Assembly (NCBI GenBank): GCA_963082975.1
Contig: OY720348.1
Span: forward strand, 57,129,564-57,193,563
Origin: Labia minor
Taxonomy: Eukaryota; Arthropoda; Insecta; Dermaptera; Spongiphoridae
DNA: 64,000 bases
Reading direction: 5' to 3'
This document shows, in pieces, positions 12,560 through 24,305 of this stretch. Numbering within the stretch: position 1 is the stretch's first letter; the number at the start of each line of letters is the position of its first letter. The notes beneath the pieces are model-generated. The model was not told the DNA's origin, searched no databases, and saw only the letters and a list, made by a program, of their open reading frames with translations. A program made the position numbers and the translations under genes.

Positions 12560-13209
12560 TATAGCCTGAGGAAATAGGAGGATACCAATGCGGGTTCAGA
12601 CCAAATAGATCAACATTAATTAAGATATTTTCATTATGACAGATATTAGAAAAAAACCGCGAATAACAGTGCGTAATTATTTGTAGACTTTAGTAAAGCA
12701 TAACTAAAACTCAATCGATCCGGATAAACTTTTTCAAATTTTGATCTTCAAATTTGTCTTAAGTAGTAAATAAAAGGTAGTTAGGAAATATAAAAAAAAA
12801 GAAATTGTGGAAAAAGTTAGTTATGGACAGACCAATTGGGACCAGATGAGAGTAGATTCAGAGTATTTATAGAATAGGATCCTTCCCAGCATTTATGGGC
12901 CAAAGAAAGATGAGGACACCGGGAAATGGCGGAGACTACATAACGAGGAATTTCATGACCTCTATGCATCTCGAGCGAAAAGGCTGCGAAATCCAGGGCA
13001 CGTGGCTAGAATGGGAGAGGAAAAAGACATTGGTGGAGAGACTGACGAAAAACGTCAGCTTGGAAGACCAAGGATGCGCAGGAAGGGACGCAAGAGAGAT
13101 GGGAGAGGGTAGGAGTTGGATGGATGTGGCTCAGGATAGGGACACTTGGAGAAATGTAGTTGTTGAGGCCAAGAACTTTCGACTACCGTTGAGCCACAGA
13201 GATAGATAG
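12560..13209 (+). pseudogene. RTE-like LINE relic: RT piece and C-terminus
   Basis: At 12565-12720 the translation shows a reverse transcriptase motif of the form YQCGFRPNRS followed by QILEKNRE, with stops. The RT core is then missing. At 12885-13209 the C-terminal region appears (GPKKDEDTGKWRRL, HVARMGEE, GRPRMRRK, then a DVAQDRDTWR-like motif and FRLPLSHRDR), partly readable in the +1 frame. The copy ends in a gatagata tail at 13200-13212. Such C-terminal signatures are very common in insect genomes. The parent element encodes endonuclease and reverse transcriptase; this copy is internally deleted and inactive. Confidence 0.75.
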
Positions 13210-13364
13210 ATATAACATATACAATAATAATATATAATTAATTTACTGATTAAATTAAAATATATTTTAAATAAGAACACAAAAAGAAATGAATGTTTTA
13301 TGTAATATACTGATTGAAACAAAATGGATGAAAACCTTTTAATACTTTCAACCAAATACTAAAT

Positions 13365-13435
13365 ACCACTCGGGGGTACGGAGGCGGAGCCCCCGTCTAT
13401 GTATGAAGATCGCCAGAGGCGATCAGAACAGCTAG
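13365..13435 (+). mobile_element. Canonical-looking Helitron 3' terminus
   Basis: A perfect 7-bp stem with a 3-nt loop (gatcgccagaggcgatc, 13408-13424) is followed after 7 nt by CTAG at 13432-13435 and then T. This is the layout expected at a Helitron 3' end inserted between A and T. Just upstream is a second hairpin, CGGGGG/CCCCCG (13371-13376 and 13390-13395). The 5' TC end is not identified, so element length and internal content are unknown; the neighbouring LINE fragment could be captured or merely adjacent. Confidence 0.55.
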
Positions 13436-14379
13436 TATATAAATAATTATATTAATCTGATAAGTTATTTGTCTTACCAAATGAATTTCCACGGCATTAG
13501 TTGTCAACTTTAAATCTTTCATAGTCTTTCAATAAGTATTGTTAAATTTTTAAAAAATTAAAATTGTTAAATAATAATTAATTGTGATTATTAAAATTCG
13601 ATAAAAAATGAAAGTATAATTTCTATTTATCTATTATAATACATTGTTATTGTTTCCAATTAAAAAGCTTTAAATGAAGTCATTTATGATTAAATTTTAC
13701 TTGGTAATACTTCAAATACACAATGAAACAACATAGAAATCAATATCGATATACATTGCAATTAAAAATACATTATAATGTAGATTTCGAGAGGATGCAA
13801 ACCATCGTAAAAAAAAATAAACATGTTTTTAAATTGAAAATGTTATTTATTAATGAATGTTATAGAAAAACTCATAATAAAGAGATCTCTAAATTTGTAC
13901 AATATACTTACATAATCTACATATATACTTGATTATTTGTTTGAATTACATCATGCTGACTAATAGTATTTATTTAATTATTTATTTATTTTATATACCT
14001 GAGAGAATTTCGTTTAAGTATTAACTAATAAATAAATCGATCAGAAGTAATTAAAAAGGTTATTTTTTTTAATTTTCTAAATTAGTTTTTATCTTTGTAT
14101 ACAATAATTTTTTTTTTTTACCATTTTCCAGAAATACTTATTTTTTTCTTTATCATCCAATCAAATATTAATCCATATTTTGTTAAGGTAGGGTAAAAAT
14201 GGGATGGCCGTCGCGTGGCTCACATAAATTCCATTATGATTGTTTATATAGAAATAATTAAAAGAAATTATTGACGAGTGTAATAGAAACAATTCACAAG
14301 AATACTTTATTTGCTCTATTAAAAATGACTCAATAAGTATTTATGATTATTATGAGTTGTATCATTGAAATAAAATTTT

Positions 14380-14640
14380 ATTATATTTTTTATGTATCCC
14401 TGTATACTCTTGAACTCAAATTTTCTTGGCTAGACTAACAATTCGCCTCGAATCTTATTCTGACTAACCTCCAACCAATTCCTATCTTCTCCTAATTCTC
14501 TTAGTTTTGTTTTATAATACCTCGATGTTCTTGGTCTATCTACCGTTTTTTTCAAATGATTTCTACTTAAAAAAAAACAAAACAAACATACTCTCTCCAA
14601 TCTTTCCTCGCGTATTCGGACCACATTCCACCCATTCTCA
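14380..14640 (-). mobile_element. LINE C-terminal fragment, minus strand
   Basis: The minus-strand translation contains DRPRTSRYYKTKLRELGEDR followed by NWLEVSQNKIRGELLV. This matches the GRPRxRW...REMGEGRSWxxVAQDRDxWRxxV layout of the other LINE copies. A poly(A)-like run interrupts it at about 14569. It is a short dead fragment. Confidence 0.6.
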
Positions 14641-14781
14641 ATTTATTTACTTTATCTATATTGTAGGATATATAGAGGTAATAGAATTCCTCATTAAGTA
14701 GTCCCTGACATTCTCCTAAAATTTCATTTTTTTTTCCAACCATAAACCCGGAAACTAATAATTTATTTTATTAAATATTTT

Positions 14782-14905
14782 GGACTCTTCAGTGGTTTAG
14801 TGGTTAGCACGGCAGTCTACCACATTGAAGACTCGAGTTTGGGTTTAGGAAAATTCAATAATTAATGCTCTTCGTGATCCTCTTGGTCTCTTCGCAAATA
14901 ATAAT
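14782..14905 (+). mobile_element. tRNA-derived SINE (SINE-2 family)
   Basis: ggactcttcagtggtttagt is followed by ggttagcacggcagtc (A-box-like, as in several tRNAs), gactcgagtttgggtttagg at the B-box position and a short body ending near gtctcttcgcaaataataat. It matches 1271-1414 in opposite orientation. It does not fold as an intact tRNA and has no 3' acceptor sequence, so it is a retroposon. Confidence 0.55.
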
Positions 14906-15069
14906 AAAAATTATTTTGAAGAAATTTAACTCTTTTTCCACAAAATGAATATAATTTTTCTTTTAAGAAATCCTACCAATTTCATTTGATTATTGTTAGA
15001 ATCTAATATTTGGGGTAAGTATTTTAATATTGTTAAAAAAACAAATTACCAATTTATATATAAACTTTG

Positions 15070-15395
15070 GTTTAGTCGAGTGATTCCCAAAGTGGGCGCT
15101 ACCACCCCCTCGTGGGTGCTGCAGCGATCCAGGGGGGCGGTGAAGGCCACAGGTGCATTTAGGGAAAATTACTTGTATATTACTTTTCTATTCTAAGTTC
15201 AATAAATAGATACATAATTTCAAGGTTTCTAATTTACACCTTTATTTATAATATTTTACGAATAGGTAAATTTATCTTTCTGTTTAATTGTTTTTAAAAT
15301 TAAAAAAAAGTTAATTTCCGGGGGGCGCTGAGTAAATTTTTTTTCTGGAAAAGGGGGCGCTTGTCCAAATAAGTTTGGGAACCATTGGTTTAGTC
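15070..15395. mobile_element. hAT-type miniature element, 310 bp, TSD GTTTAGTC
   Basis: The element proper is 15078-15387. It begins with gagtgattcccaaagtggg and ends with tttgggaaccattg, imperfect terminal inverted repeats typical of hAT elements. It is flanked on both sides by the 8-bp duplication gtttagtc (15070-15077 and 15388-15395). The body has the gggggcgctgagtaaa motif near the right end. It is non-coding, so it needs a transposase supplied in trans. The copy at 27184-28028 belongs to the same family and is interrupted by HINE-A. Confidence 0.85.
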
Positions 15396-17405
15396 AGTCA
15401 CCATTTTTCCGATCATCAATGATAAGATGATTTTTTTTTTTTTTTTGTATTATTATTATTTTTTAGCTCAAAGACAATAACTGAAATGATTTCTGCTGGT
15501 ATATCTCGAGATCGATCAATAGACATATAATTGGACATGAGGGGATTTTATTCGAGTCTTATCTCTGTAAAAAACACATTTCCATTTCAATAAAAAAAAA
15601 GCAACTTTTGATGAGAGCGGGAAATGATGTCCTGGTAAAGAATCAAGTTACCAAATGTAATGTGAAAGAATTATGGTTAAGTTAAAAAAGAGTAAAAACG
15701 AAGCAAGAGAAAATATATACAGAGATGTCGATTTTGTCGTTTTGATACGAAGAAATTCAAATCGGTAGTGTAGCACATAACTTATGTTAAAACACCCTCT
15801 GGGGGACTGAGGTAGTAGAATAAACCGAATCCTCGTCACAAAAATCGACCAAAAGGAGTATAAGGGGGTTAACAACCTCGTACCATAAAAAAACATTTAC
15901 AATAAATCGAATTTATGTACAATAATATAAGCGGAAATTTGAAAGTGGTAGATCTATTCTAACTCTAGTTATTCTATTTTTATATACTAGTTCTTCAAAT
16001 TATATTATGTATTTATTTTTATAAAACGGCTGGGTCTTTTTAGTAAAATATCCTTGTACTATACTCTATAATATATTTTTCATATTTTCAGCTTTTATTT
16101 TCAAAATTGGTTTCTTTTGAAGAGTTAAGGAATATTGTAATATAATATTTTGTATTCTTGATAAATGTATGGGTTAAGACAATAAATGAATGAGTTTCTA
16201 AATTTACTTCATAACCAACCATTTTTGAACACCGTATAAACAACATCTTTGTATTTCTTGTTTCAAGCAACATATTTGGGAACCGACCCTATTTCTCCCT
16301 CCCCTACAATCTTATTTTCCAATTCAGACTTTCAATTTATCACAGCACTTTCGGGTTATACATATCGCTAAAATACCGAATATATATATATATATTATAG
16401 TTTAGAGAAAATATATAATTATTATTGATTCTACTACTTTCAAATCACTTGAATTTTTAAACACTTTGATGTATTGGTAAAATAAGAAGTAAGGGAACGC
16501 ATAGTGGATGCAAAACAAGTCCTATTTTCAGCAAACTATTTTTTCCATATAAGTTTTTATTTTTACTTATTCTTACTATACAAAATACTAACGAACAAAA
16601 AAAAAAGAAATTCTAACAGTAGATTTAAGTGGGAGTTGTCGGGACATAAAAAAGTACTGGAACTCGTTCCTGTTTTGAAAAAAGGTAAGGGAACGTCGTT
16701 CTCCCGCGTTCCCCAGCCAATACACTACTGACTTTGATTGATAATACTTCTTCAAAACTGTGAACTATAATTAATTTCTGATTTAATTTACTACGTGCAA
16801 TTCAATTGGAACGTAAAATAAAGAGCAAAACTAGTTTTCATTTTCTTCGATGTAGGAGAACCTTTTCATCAGCCTCATTGAACTCATAAAGTGTGACGTT
16901 CATAAAATTCCTCACGGGATTCAAGACATCGTGGTTCTTTAATAAATTGAATTCGTTACTTTTTTGCCCTTCACTTAACTTTTTTTTTTTTTTTTCTGGA
17001 AAACAAATGAATTGTTAGCTGTAATTTTTTCTTTCTCTTTCTTTATTTTTAGTTAACTTTAGGAATGGAATTATTGTCGTTGTAGGAAATTTACGAATTC
17101 CAAAATAAGTGAGATCACGATTGGGGCGCCCAACCCGTGAATCATGTTCGTCCATCCCCGGATGTTAAAAGATATCATTTAAATATTTTAACCGACTTGC
17201 ACTTGAGTCTCGCAAGTGGACTCGCGAGAGTTCTTGTATAAAATATGCCATAAATTAAAGTTTGTTTTTCAAAAGACCATAAAGCAAATAAATCTATACA
17301 TGTTATTTCAGATCCGTTTATTTTTTTTTTCTATTTTTAAAATCAATTCAATGGAAAATATGAAATGTATATTTTTGATTAATTTGTACTTGGACTTTTG
17401 TACAT
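15396..17405. other. AT-rich DNA without recognised gene
   Basis: Reading frames here are short and lack coding character. Stretches of mixed composition at about 15540-15900, 16240-16340 and 16840-17240 may be unique intergenic DNA. There are poly(T) runs near 15430 and 16980. No RNA gene or bounded repeat recognised. Confidence 0.4.
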
Positions 17406-17410
17406 TCTAT

Positions 17411-17629
17411 GCAAGGATAACGCCTATCAAGCCGGTTATATTAATTAGATGTTCTATGATCAATAGAACGAATCCTATCTTTATCTTGATTATCTTGAAC
17501 CGAGGCGCTACTTTTTATCAAGTAGCTTCCTAATTTTTATCCTTGAGGCTGTGTTGACTTCGTCTAGAGAAGATTTCTTGTCAGGCCAGGGACATGAACC
17601 CGGGACCTACTAAGCCAACTCTGTTAACC
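17411..17629 (-). mobile_element. tRNA-derived SINE (SINE-1 family), minus strand
   Basis: This is the reverse complement of the family defined at 40593-40853. The B-box region is seen as gaacccgggac on the plus strand. The body carries ggcgctactttttatcaagtag and the end gcctatcaagccggtta. Similar acattcta(t/c)g strings at both sides may be the target duplication. It is probably mobilised by a LINE in trans. Confidence 0.7.
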
Positions 17630-18221
17630 AACATTCTACGAGGTGTCCTTTATGAATTAATATATGAAATATAAATATTTATAGTCATAAAATCGAGGAG
17701 GTGCCAAAACATACTTTATGTTAATTTTATATTTAGGAAAATTATAAAATTATAAAAACTATAAAAATTATAAAAATCAATTGAGTGTAATAGGGTCTCA
17801 ATCAGAAACAATGCGATTACAATTATTTTGGAAGTTGTTTTCAAATCAATATTCTTGACATAGTTTTTCTTTTAATAAATTATCACAAGGGCGCATTTGA
17901 ACTCGTCACATTTGGTTAAGAGACTACTTCATATTGATTAATAATAAACAAACTAGATAATTGTGAAAAGCAACATGGCACATTAGAATAGAATGAATGA
18001 TGAAATCAGAGAGGGAGATATTTAACTGAAAATTAATTAATCATTTTCAAATTACAATTTATTGGAGTCAAGCGGCAGATCTTCAAATGATTTTTAATTT
18101 TTCATTAAAACACCCACTTAATTTGTTTATATAATAAAGGGTGAGGCGTAATAAAGAGTGATTTTCTTCATTAAAAAATTGTTTTTATATTATTATTATC
18201 TTAAAATACATAAAAAGCATT

Positions 18222-18497
18222 TTATGCAAAAAACATCGTATATTTTTTGAAAATAACTCCGGTAAGATGGTGTCCGTTTAAACGCACACGTTCTACCTTA
18301 AAGTGACTCAACGCATTTATGAGTATCTCTACAAATTCAATATTGACAAGACCATCATCAATAAAGTATATTTCTATGATCCTTAATGAAAACATCGTTT
18401 TTGAGGTGTCCAATAACTCTTGATACAGTTCTCTAAAGGTGACTGATGTTATCCACTCCACCTCTCTGGTAATGAGTGTGTTGAAACGGACGCCAGG
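18222..18497 (-). CDS. Unrecognised protein fragment, about 91 residues
   Basis: The minus-strand frame is open from just after a stop near 18500 to a TAA at 18222-18224. The peptide has a balanced, non-repetitive composition (segments such as VTFRELYQELLDT, SLRIIEIYFIDDG and VEILINALSHFKVERVRL), unlike the low-complexity noise elsewhere. No ATG precedes the first third, so it may be an internal or last exon, or a decayed fragment. I do not recognise the family. The frame ends about 25 bp from the HINE-A copy starting at 18523, which may have cut it. Alternative: a chance open frame. Confidence 0.3.
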   Translation of the reverse strand, partial: PGVRFNTLITREVEWITSVTFRELYQELLDTSKTMFSLRIIEIYFIDDGLVNIEFVEILINALSHFKVERVRLNGHHLTGVIFKKYTMFFA

Positions 18498-18522
18498 TTA
18501 CCGAGAGTTATTTTCAAATAAA

Positions 18523-19310
18523 CTGGAGTGTCTCCACTCTACTATCTCGCAATTTGAATTGGGTTAATTAACATATATTATATTTAAATTAAACTTTTAA
18601 TTAATTAAATTATAAATTAAATTTAATAAATAATAATTATTAAACCAGCGCGTGTTTGGCTCTTTGTTGATGGCACCACGTTACGTGCTGGCGCGTGATT
18701 TGCAGTCGTGTTAAAAAATGAATTCCGATACTTTCAGCGATTCATTCAAACTGAAATTCTATATATAGCAGTTTTATACAATTTTTAATAATGTGATCTT
18801 CATTTTTACGGTCGATTTAGAAGGGAAAAAAATGAAAACGTGGTAGGTAATGACCCTCTTCCGGTTGAGCTACATTTCTCAAATGTTGATAGAAAAATTT
18901 CAAAAAACTGTATTAACATCAAATATCATCTACTACTAGTTTTAAAAAATTTGAACTTGAATGTATGAACAGAAAGTATTTGATTGAAGATTGGAATATA
19001 AATATATATTGTTCAGTTTAGAGGAAAAAAATGAAAATCTAATGACCCTCTTCCGGTTGAGTTACATTTCTCAAAAGTTGATAGAAAATTACGAATTTTG
19101 AATAATTCCCGTATTCCAAATTTCATGATTCCAGCTCAAACCGTTTTTTCGTAATCTTGTCTACATACATACATACATACACACACAGACATTTTTCTCA
19201 ACCTTAGTGAAAATGATTCAGGAACCTTCAAAAGCATAAAACATAAAAAACATCAAAATCTCGACATCGAAAATTTTCGTGATCGCAATACTATCTCTGG
19301 CGAGATAGTA
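18523..19310 (-). mobile_element. HINE-A copy, rearranged, both ends present
   Basis: The element 3' end is at 18523 (ctggagtgtctccactctac). It continues through accagcgcgtgtttggctc and the regulatory-looking ctcttccggttgag block, then carries an insertion or partial duplication at about 18900-19015, where the ttagaggaaaaaaatgaaaa block appears a second time. It then continues to the microsatellite at 19163-19190 and the 5' end actatctctggcgagatagt at 19291-19310. The termini are intact. Confidence 0.8.
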
Positions 19311-19721
19311 AAAGCAAGTAAATTTAAAAATAAAAAAATTAAAGTGAATTCTCCTACTTAAAACCACTAGAACTATTGTATAAAGTATTATTGAAATCAA
19401 ATTAAAAGGATTTTATGCTTTGATTCGATACAACCTAAATGCATGAAGTTTCTAAGCTGATACTCTATAAACTTAGCCATTGCAAGATATAGTATATTTA
19501 TATACTGTTAAATATTTTATATACCAGAAATTTTACTCTCTCATATATAAAACTAAAATTAATTAATTAAATTTAATTAACGAATGATATCATATTTAAA
19601 AAAAACTGTATTATCATAAATTATCATCCACTACAAATTTAAAAAAATGTATTTGATCTTGAGTGGATGAATAAAAAGTATTTTTATTAATTATTGAAAA
19701 TCTGTACAAGATGTTTATATA

Positions 19722-20331
19722 CGAGGTTTGCTCAAAGAAAAAAGTGAATTTTTAATTATTTGGAAAAGTATTTATTTATTCATCAATATCCATTTTTCTC
19801 CTCTTCAAAGTAATTCTTCTCAGATATAATGCACTTATTCCAGTGCTTCTTCCAATCGTTGAAGCACTTCTGAAATGCGCTTTTCCGTATGGCTATCAGC
19901 TCGTTTTTTGATTCCATCAATTGTGGCAAAACACCAAATCTGGTGTATACGGTAGTTGAAGCATGATTACGGTGTCGTTTGACCAAAAAATCACGAACAA
20001 GCTGGTGCATTATCGTGATGCAGAATCCATGACTTGTTTTTTCACATTTCCGATCGTTTGAGCCGTATTGCTTCACGCAAACGTTGTATAATTTCATTGT
20101 AGTATTCCTTATTATTATTTTATTTTAAGTAAAAAATCGAAGAACACACAAAACGTGACTAACTTTTTCAGTTAGCAAAAACAAACTAATAATTCAAAAT
20201 GGCTGATAAGGTCAAACATAATAAGATAAGGAGAAACTTATGTGTACCAACATAACAAAAAAAAAAAAAATGTCGATAATCGAATGCACACCTCCCGCGA
20301 AAATTCAAAATTCTTTTGAACAGACCTCGTG
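19722..20331 (-). pseudogene. Internally deleted mariner transposon
   Basis: The terminal repeats are acgaggtttgctcaaagaaa on the left and the matching ttttgaacagacctcgt on the right. A minus-strand frame (19783-20097) encodes the end of a mariner transposase: an LVRDFLVK segment, then KSAFQKCFNDWKKHWNKC and IISEKNYFEEE, the usual mariner C-terminus. The first part of the protein and the DDD catalytic region are absent, so about half of the roughly 1.3-kb parent element is missing. It can only be moved in trans. Confidence 0.75.
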
Positions 20332-21506
20332 TATATATAAGGAGAATGTCAACTAATAGTAAGGATTGGAAAATAACCGATGTTTAATTATTGTAGAAAA
20401 TACATTTTCAGTTATTTTAAGATTATATTATAAAAATTTTTTTAAAAATCTCTCTCTATTATGCTGATCCTATATTATATCATACAAATATTAAAGCCGT
20501 GAAATAAATAATAAATTAAATTATTTTTTAATAAAAAAAAAACAAAAACAAAAAAAAAAAATAAGAGAAACAAAATATAAATAATATTTTCTATGAATGA
20601 AAAGCGATTTATTGAAATATTTTACATTATCCTATCGTTTCCATCCAATTAAATAAAAGTCATTCATTCATTGTTTAATGAAATGAATCTGTCGATCAGC
20701 CCCAGCCCAGTTGAAATAAATAAATAACTTCAACTGCATCGCATTTCATTAGATTACAATTTAATACAATTCAATGGTATTTATAGTGTTCATCTCGAAA
20801 ATTTTATTTATTTGGAGCAAAATCATCCAGAAATAATTAGTAAAAATAAAATGAGAGATGCAGAATTATCATTTCGAGTGATGTGATGTAGGAGGAAGAG
20901 GGGTGGGGGTAGGACTAAAAATTGTAATGACAAGATTAACGCTATATACCACTGTAAATACTGATGGTAACAATTGATGATGGGAATCGAAATGTACCTC
21001 CATACAATACAAATATATATAATCGATTTGAAAAACAAAAAATATCTTAAAATAATTTATAAAATAAAGCCCTCTGACCTATATTATTGAAAACATTTTT
21101 TTTTTTGATAAATTTGATATTTTTTCTATATAAGAGGGGGGTGGGTGGAGCTTATTCAGGCATCGGCAGCCCACACATGCCCCGATATCCGACACAGACA
21201 GGTATTTTATTTTTTTTACACAATTAACCCTATGATATTTAATTATTTTTTTTTAGGATATTTTAAATTCCTTTCTTTTGTTTTTTTTTTCTTTGTAAAA
21301 TTAATGAATATTTCATTTTTAACAAAAATAAATAAATAAATATCATGATAATAAACTAAATGAAAAAAAACAATATTTATAGAAATATATTTATTATTTT
21401 GGGAAATTTCCAAAATCCTGAGGTAATATATTAATTTCAATATAATATTTCATTAAATATTTTTTTTAGATTTGTGTAATATATTGATAATAATAATAAT
21501 AATATT
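20332..21506. other. AT-rich DNA without recognised gene
   Basis: Low-complexity AT-rich sequence with a purine-rich tract at about 20530-20570 and 20885-20915. Open frames are short and of biased composition. Nothing recognised. Confidence 0.4.
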
Positions 21507-21824
21507 CATTAATGCAGAGGTTCCCAAACTTTTTCGGTATACGGCTTCCATAATACATCGGATTTTTTCCGCGACTCCCTTAATTAGGGTGACCATATTT
21601 CGAAAACACCAAACCGGGACAAACTATTTACGTTTATTTAGAGACAAATTAAAAAAATTTTGAAAAAAAGTACGAAATGTTCAAATGCTTGGTCCAAAAA
21701 ACGGTTGAGCTTTTTTTTTAGAATAGTACGAAAAATTGAAAAAAAATTTCTCCACAAAATCATCTTACCTTTTTTTAGAACCAAAAAAGTCGCGGCTCAC
21801 AGTTTGGGAATCACTGCATTAATG
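21507..21824. mobile_element. hAT-type miniature element, 302 bp, TSD CATTAATG
   Basis: The element is 21515-21816, starting cagaggttcccaaac and ending gtttgggaatcactg, with the perfect 8-bp duplication cattaatg on both sides. It contains gcggctcac and gcgactccc motifs near the ends, as in many hAT miniature elements. Non-coding. Confidence 0.85.
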
Positions 21825-22440
21825 GTTATTTTCAATATTATATATATATGCTCGGTCATTAAAAAAAATTATTCCTTATTATCGGGTTTGGCTGTTAATA
21901 TTAATAAATTCATTGGTGCGTTTATAATGATAATCCTTTTTTCTACTATTCTTATCTTATAATTTCACTTTGTCTCTATTTATACATAGAAACTATCAAT
22001 CAATTTCTTTGTTTTAATTTATGTTTAAAACATTTTATAAGAATTTCTTAAAAGCTGTGCGTTTTTATGTAAAACTATATTTTCTCTCCATCTATTCATA
22101 CATGTTCAACACACTGAATACAAAATTATTAATATTAATTCTAGCATTAAATTATTCATATATATATTTTTTCTTGTTATTTATAATAATCAAATCTCAT
22201 AGAAATTACTTAATATAATTTATTGTAAAAGTTATCACTTTAAGATAATAAGATATTCTTTAATCCTTAGCTATTCTTTAATTATCATTTTAAATGAATA
22301 TTAATTAAAGAAAGAAATTGTTTTTAAATTATAAATAACATATTAACAATTTTCAAGATAGAAAGACAGAAAGATAATATATACTTACAGTGTTTGCAAG
22401 ACTAATTTTAGATTAATATATAAATTTTAAACTACCACAA
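21825..22440. other. AT-rich DNA without recognised gene
   Basis: Very AT-rich sequence; its open frames translate to low-complexity hydrophobic peptides expected by chance. No bounded element seen. Confidence 0.4.
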
Positions 22441-22850
22441 GCGGTATAATTTAAAAGAACATAAATTAAAAAAAATAGTCATAAAACATACAGTCCTTAA
22501 GCGTACTTATTAATGCACTGATAGGCAGAAAAGTATGGCCTGTTGATATAACATAATATATATTTCTTAATTAAATTACAAAATATTATTAAAATAAATA
22601 TTTTTAATTATATTTTATTTATAATATTTCGTATTTAAGGAAGCGCTTACTGACGTTGATGCTGACGTCATTTAAATTTACTATTTTAAATGAAGAAAAA
22701 ACTAATAAAGATGGTTTTCTCGAGGTTGAAACCAATACAGATCGATTTTTCTTTATAAAAATTATCCATAGTGTGAATTTAAATAAAATCCTTAGAGGTT
22801 TAATATGTCTAAAATACAAATATATATATACAATTTTTTCTAGTATAACA

Positions 22851-22865
<15 letters not shown>
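22441..22865 (-). mobile_element. Family C repeat, minus strand
   Basis: aacatacagtccttaagcgt, ggcctgttgatataacat, the aagcgcttactgacgttg and tgacgtcat region and the gatcgatttttctttataaa block are the reverse complement of 41930-42320. It ends in tctagtataacaaga next to a (TA)n run. Non-coding dispersed repeat. Confidence 0.6.
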
Positions 22866-22883
<18 letters not shown>

Positions 22884-24020
22884 CTTATACGTTTATGAAA
22901 ATTTGAAATATTCTTTATAATGAAAAGGATGATTTTATGTTTGATGTTTGCCTTTTCATTTCACGTAATGCAAAATATTTACTTAAAGTGATTGTAGTCA
23001 CTGAAATCTTTTTGGAAATTAAACACCACTCTGGCTGATGTACATCCTATGAAAGTACAAGAGCTTAACGGTTGTGCCCTAGACGAGGTAGAGGTTTTGT
23101 ATAATCACTACAATGGTTCCTTCTTGATATGGAAATTAAATTGAATTTAATTTCGATATCATTTCAAATCAAATGTCTCAAATTAATTAATATTGATATA
23201 TATATATATATTGTATAATTATTAATATTTTATTTTTACTTTTTCATATTTTTTTAGATAAAGAAAAGACTCAGATAAGTATTATATATTTAAAAAAAAA
23301 ATGTTAATAAAAATCTCTTTTCTTTATAAAATTCATTATTTTTCCATTTGCAATAAAAAAAAAAATAGAATAAATTCTATGACTTAAAATAAATATTATT
23401 TTTTTCTATATTTCTAAAACTCTTTTTCTAAAAATAATTTCAATCTATTTTTTTAATTAAATTTCTTTCTCTTATTACTAAAAAATAATGTAATATTTTC
23501 AAATGTAATTTATTTGAGAGAATAATCTGCATCGATAAATCTTTCAATGACTAACAACAAATCAGAGTACTTGTAGGTGTAGCGTGTGGAGGGGGATTCC
23601 TGTCTTGGGCCACAACTTTCTTTTTATTTTAGCCTATTGAGCCATGTGGGTCTTTGTTTTGGCTTCCCTCTCTTTATCAAGCAATCAGGGCGGTCGCAAT
23701 TCCCCTGTAGTTTAGATTTGAAACGATTAATGATCTTTTCGAGCATGAATCAATTTCACTTAAATTGTTAGCGTCAAAAGTAGTTGCCGGGTGTTAATAG
23801 CCAAGTTCCTAACAGACCAGTCACAAAAGAGGCTACAGTTTGTTATTGGGCAATAAATACAATTAAAAAAAGAAAGAATTTTCTACAAATTGTAAAAAAA
23901 CATATTTTTTTATGTAGATTCTAAATTTTCATCAATAAATAATAATAATAAATTACTACATATTAAAATTACAAATTAATTACATAAAAATGTATAGTCG
24001 AAATGCTCGTTTTTGTTGTT
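22866..24020. other. Intergenic DNA, partly of mixed composition
   Basis: 23560-23850 is less AT-rich and looks unique (ggagggggattcctgtcttg onward), and contains no convincing coding frame. The rest is AT-rich with homopolymers. A (TA)n run lies at 23195-23212. Confidence 0.35.
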
Positions 24021-24305
24021 TTTTTTACCGACCGACGATATGAAAGGAAAGTATTGTTTTCACTCCAAGTCTCACATGTGGAGATTTTTACATCTTTCCA
24101 CAAATCATGCATTTTGATAACAGAAAAAAGGTTTTTTAGCATAATGTCTGTCCGACTGTCAGTTCTGTGTCCGTATAGACTTATAGTGCTTGAACGGCTC
24201 AACTGATTTTGATAAAATTTAATATATTTACTTAATGCATCAGTAGCATGAATTCATCAACTTTTGATGTATATCCGGAAACCGAAAGTGGTAGTTTACA
24301 AAGTA
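24021..24305 (+). mobile_element. HINE-B (DINE-1-like) copy
   Basis: ttttttaccgaccgacgata is followed by ttttcactccaagtctcaca, gtggagatttttacatc, ataatgtctgtccgactgtc, a tagtgcttgaacggctcaac block and accgaaagtggtagt. The order matches 35376-35665. The central GTCC-rich microsatellite (short here) flanked by conserved blocks is the arrangement of DINE-1-like non-autonomous Helitron relatives of arthropods. No coding capacity. Confidence 0.6.

Noticed and set aside
14782..14850. tRNA-Glu/Asp-like gene (tggtttagtggttagca)
   Set aside because: Only the 5' half resembles a tRNA. The same unit occurs at 1271-1414 with a shared non-tRNA body, so it is a SINE.
17216..17533. 105-codon plus-strand open frame
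   Set aside because: The second half lies on the opposite strand of a SINE-1 copy and the first half is low-complexity. No domain.
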